Assembly: GCA_003165615.1 (NCBI GenBank)
Contig: PLWR01000691.1
Location: 1 to 6,702, forward strand
From: Acidobacteriota bacterium
GTDB taxonomy: Bacteria > Acidobacteriota > Terriglobia > UBA7540
Length of the DNA: 6,702 bases
Reading direction: 5' to 3'
Of the stretch, positions 5,648-6,702 are shown piece after piece (position 1 is the stretch's first letter; each line of letters opens with the position of its first letter). Under the pieces are notes generated by a model. The model did no database searches, was not told the origin of the DNA, and saw nothing but the letters and a program-made list of their open reading frames with translations. Made by a program: the position numbers and the translations under genes.

Positions 5648-6702
5648 ATGAGCACCTTGCTCCAAGACCTGAAGTTCGGCCTGCGCATGCTGGCAAAGAA
5701 TCCCGGCTTCACCGCGGTGGCCGTCATCACGCTGGCACTCGGCATCGGCGTCAATACGGCGATCTTTAGTTTGATTGACGCGGTCATGCTGAAGACGTTG
5801 CCGGTAAAGGATCCCAATGAACTCGTGATTCTACGCTGGCAGGCCCGCGACTGGCCGAAGCACGCCGGGTACAGCAGCTACGGCGGTTGTGCTGGCCAGG
5901 GACCCACAGGTTGCTCATTTTCGTACCCCACTTTCCAGGGCATTCGCGAGCAGCGACAGGTGCTGGCCGCGGCGTTTGCCAACCCGGGGATGGAGGAGTT
6001 CGTCGTCATCGCCAAGGGCGAGGCGAGCACGGCGATGGGTGAACTGGCTTCGGGCGAGTTCTTTTCCACCCTCGGAGTGAAAGCGCTCATTGGACGTACG
6101 TTCACACCCGAAGACGATCAGGCCGGAAGTCCGCCCGTAGCGGTGGTGAGTTACGGATTCTGGCTCAGCCGCCTCGGCGCCGACCGGGAAGTCGTGGGGA
6201 AGTCCATCACCGTCAGTGGCGTCCCGTTCACCGTTGTGGGTGTGGCGGCGCCAGAATTTCGCGGTATGCAACCAGGATTTTCAAGTGACCTCTGGCTTCC
6301 GTTATCCGCCGAACGCGTTTTGAATCCGGCCAACAGAGTGTTCGACGGAGGGTTTTGGCGGCTGCAAATCGTGGGTCGGCTAAAGCCCGGGGTATCGCCC
6401 GAGCAGGCGCGAGCGGCCCTAGAAGTGAATTTCCTTCAGACTGCCAACTCCGCGCCCACGTTGGGATTCAAGCCGCAGGATCAACCCCATCTTATGCTGG
6501 ATTCAGCCAGCCGGGGGTTTGGAACCCTGCGCCAGATTTTTTCCAAGCCCTTATTGGTGCTCTTGACCCTGACCGCCTTGGTGCTTCTAATTGCCTGCGC
6601 AAACTTCGCGAATTTGATGTTCGCGCGGGCCATATCGCGGCAAAGAGAAATTGCCATGCGCCGGACGCTGGGGGCTGGCCGCGGCCGCCTGATCCGGCAA
6701 TT
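5648..6702 (+). CDS. ADOP-family FtsX/MacB-like duplicated permease, paralogue 3 (3' end outside window)
   Basis: The frame is open from the ATG to the edge (351 complete codons), covering the first half of the expected ~800-840 aa. The first 33 bases match gene 1 exactly. TM1 lies at about 21-43 ([20 protein letters not shown]), a MacB-like periplasmic core at 44-298, TM2 near 300-325 ([17 protein letters not shown]), and the start of the coupling motif [18 protein letters not shown] at 334-351. It is closer to paralogue 2 than to paralogue 1 ([36 protein letters not shown]). C81 and C89, early in the periplasmic core, have no counterpart in the other two and could form a disulfide. Substrate and ATPase partner are unknown. 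The second core, C-terminus and stop cannot be judged here. Confidence 0.9.
   Translation, partial: MSTLLQDLKFGLRMLAKNPGFTAVAVITLALGIGVNTAIFSLIDAVMLKTLPVKDPNELVILRWQARDWPKHAGYSSYGGCAGQGPTGCSFSYPTFQGIREQRQVLAAAFANPGMEEFVVIAKGEASTAMGELASGEFFSTLGVKALIGRTFTPEDDQAGSPPVAVVSYGFWLSRLGADREVVGKSITVSGVPFTVVGVAAPEFRGMQPGFSSDLWLPLSAERVLNPANRVFDGGFWRLQIVGRLKPGVSPEQARAALEVNFLQTANSAPTLGFKPQDQPHLMLDSASRGFGTLRQIFSKPLLVLLTLTALVLLIACANFANLMFARAISRQREIAMRRTLGAGRGRLIRQ

Overview
The window is a run of three same-strand genes for large, paralogous FtsX/MacB-type membrane permeases with a doubled domain. Two are complete (147-2576, 809 aa; 2908-5424, 838 aa) and the third (from 5648) runs off the right edge still in frame. 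Their architecture is MacB periplasmic core, FtsX permease domain, second core, second FtsX domain. The N-termini begin [11 protein letters not shown] and the C-termini end [15 protein letters not shown]. This is the signature of the family known as acidobacterial duplicated orphan permeases (ADOP, TIGR03434). That family, the moderately high GC and the lack of any ABC ATPase gene in the window point to an Acidobacteriota genome, probably a soil-type member with many such paralogues. This taxonomic call is inference from the family, not from a marker gene.

Layout: 1-146 is a short non-coding leader ending in a 7-bp-periodic repeat that abuts the first start codon. Gene 1 follows. A 331-bp spacer (2577-2907) then holds degenerate inverted heptamers after the stop, a 24-bp imperfect inverted repeat containing a perfect 8-bp hairpin, three consecutive small GC-rich hairpins, and a second heptamer array running into the next start. 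Gene 2 follows. A 223-bp spacer (5425-5647) has two heptamer blocks in inverted orientation, a GC-rich hairpin, and a third forward-orientation array leading to gene 3. No tRNA, rRNA, CRISPR array, transposase or ATPase gene is visible.

The permeases probably sit in the inner membrane with two large periplasmic domains each. By analogy with MacB and LolC/E they would couple ATP hydrolysis by a separately encoded ATPase to periplasmic work, but the substrate and partner are unknown. The three genes are tandem duplicates: their first ~41 codons, and the last ~19 codons of the two complete ones, are nearly identical, while the periplasmic middles have diverged strongly.

The most unusual signal is the heptamer system. 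All three start codons are preceded by strictly 7-bp-periodic arrays of consensus CTGANNN. The Shine-Dalgarno sequence is built into the last or second-last unit. Reverse-complement arrays (CAGNNNN) follow the stop codons, so each permease gene looks like a cassette bracketed by oppositely oriented heptamer repeats.
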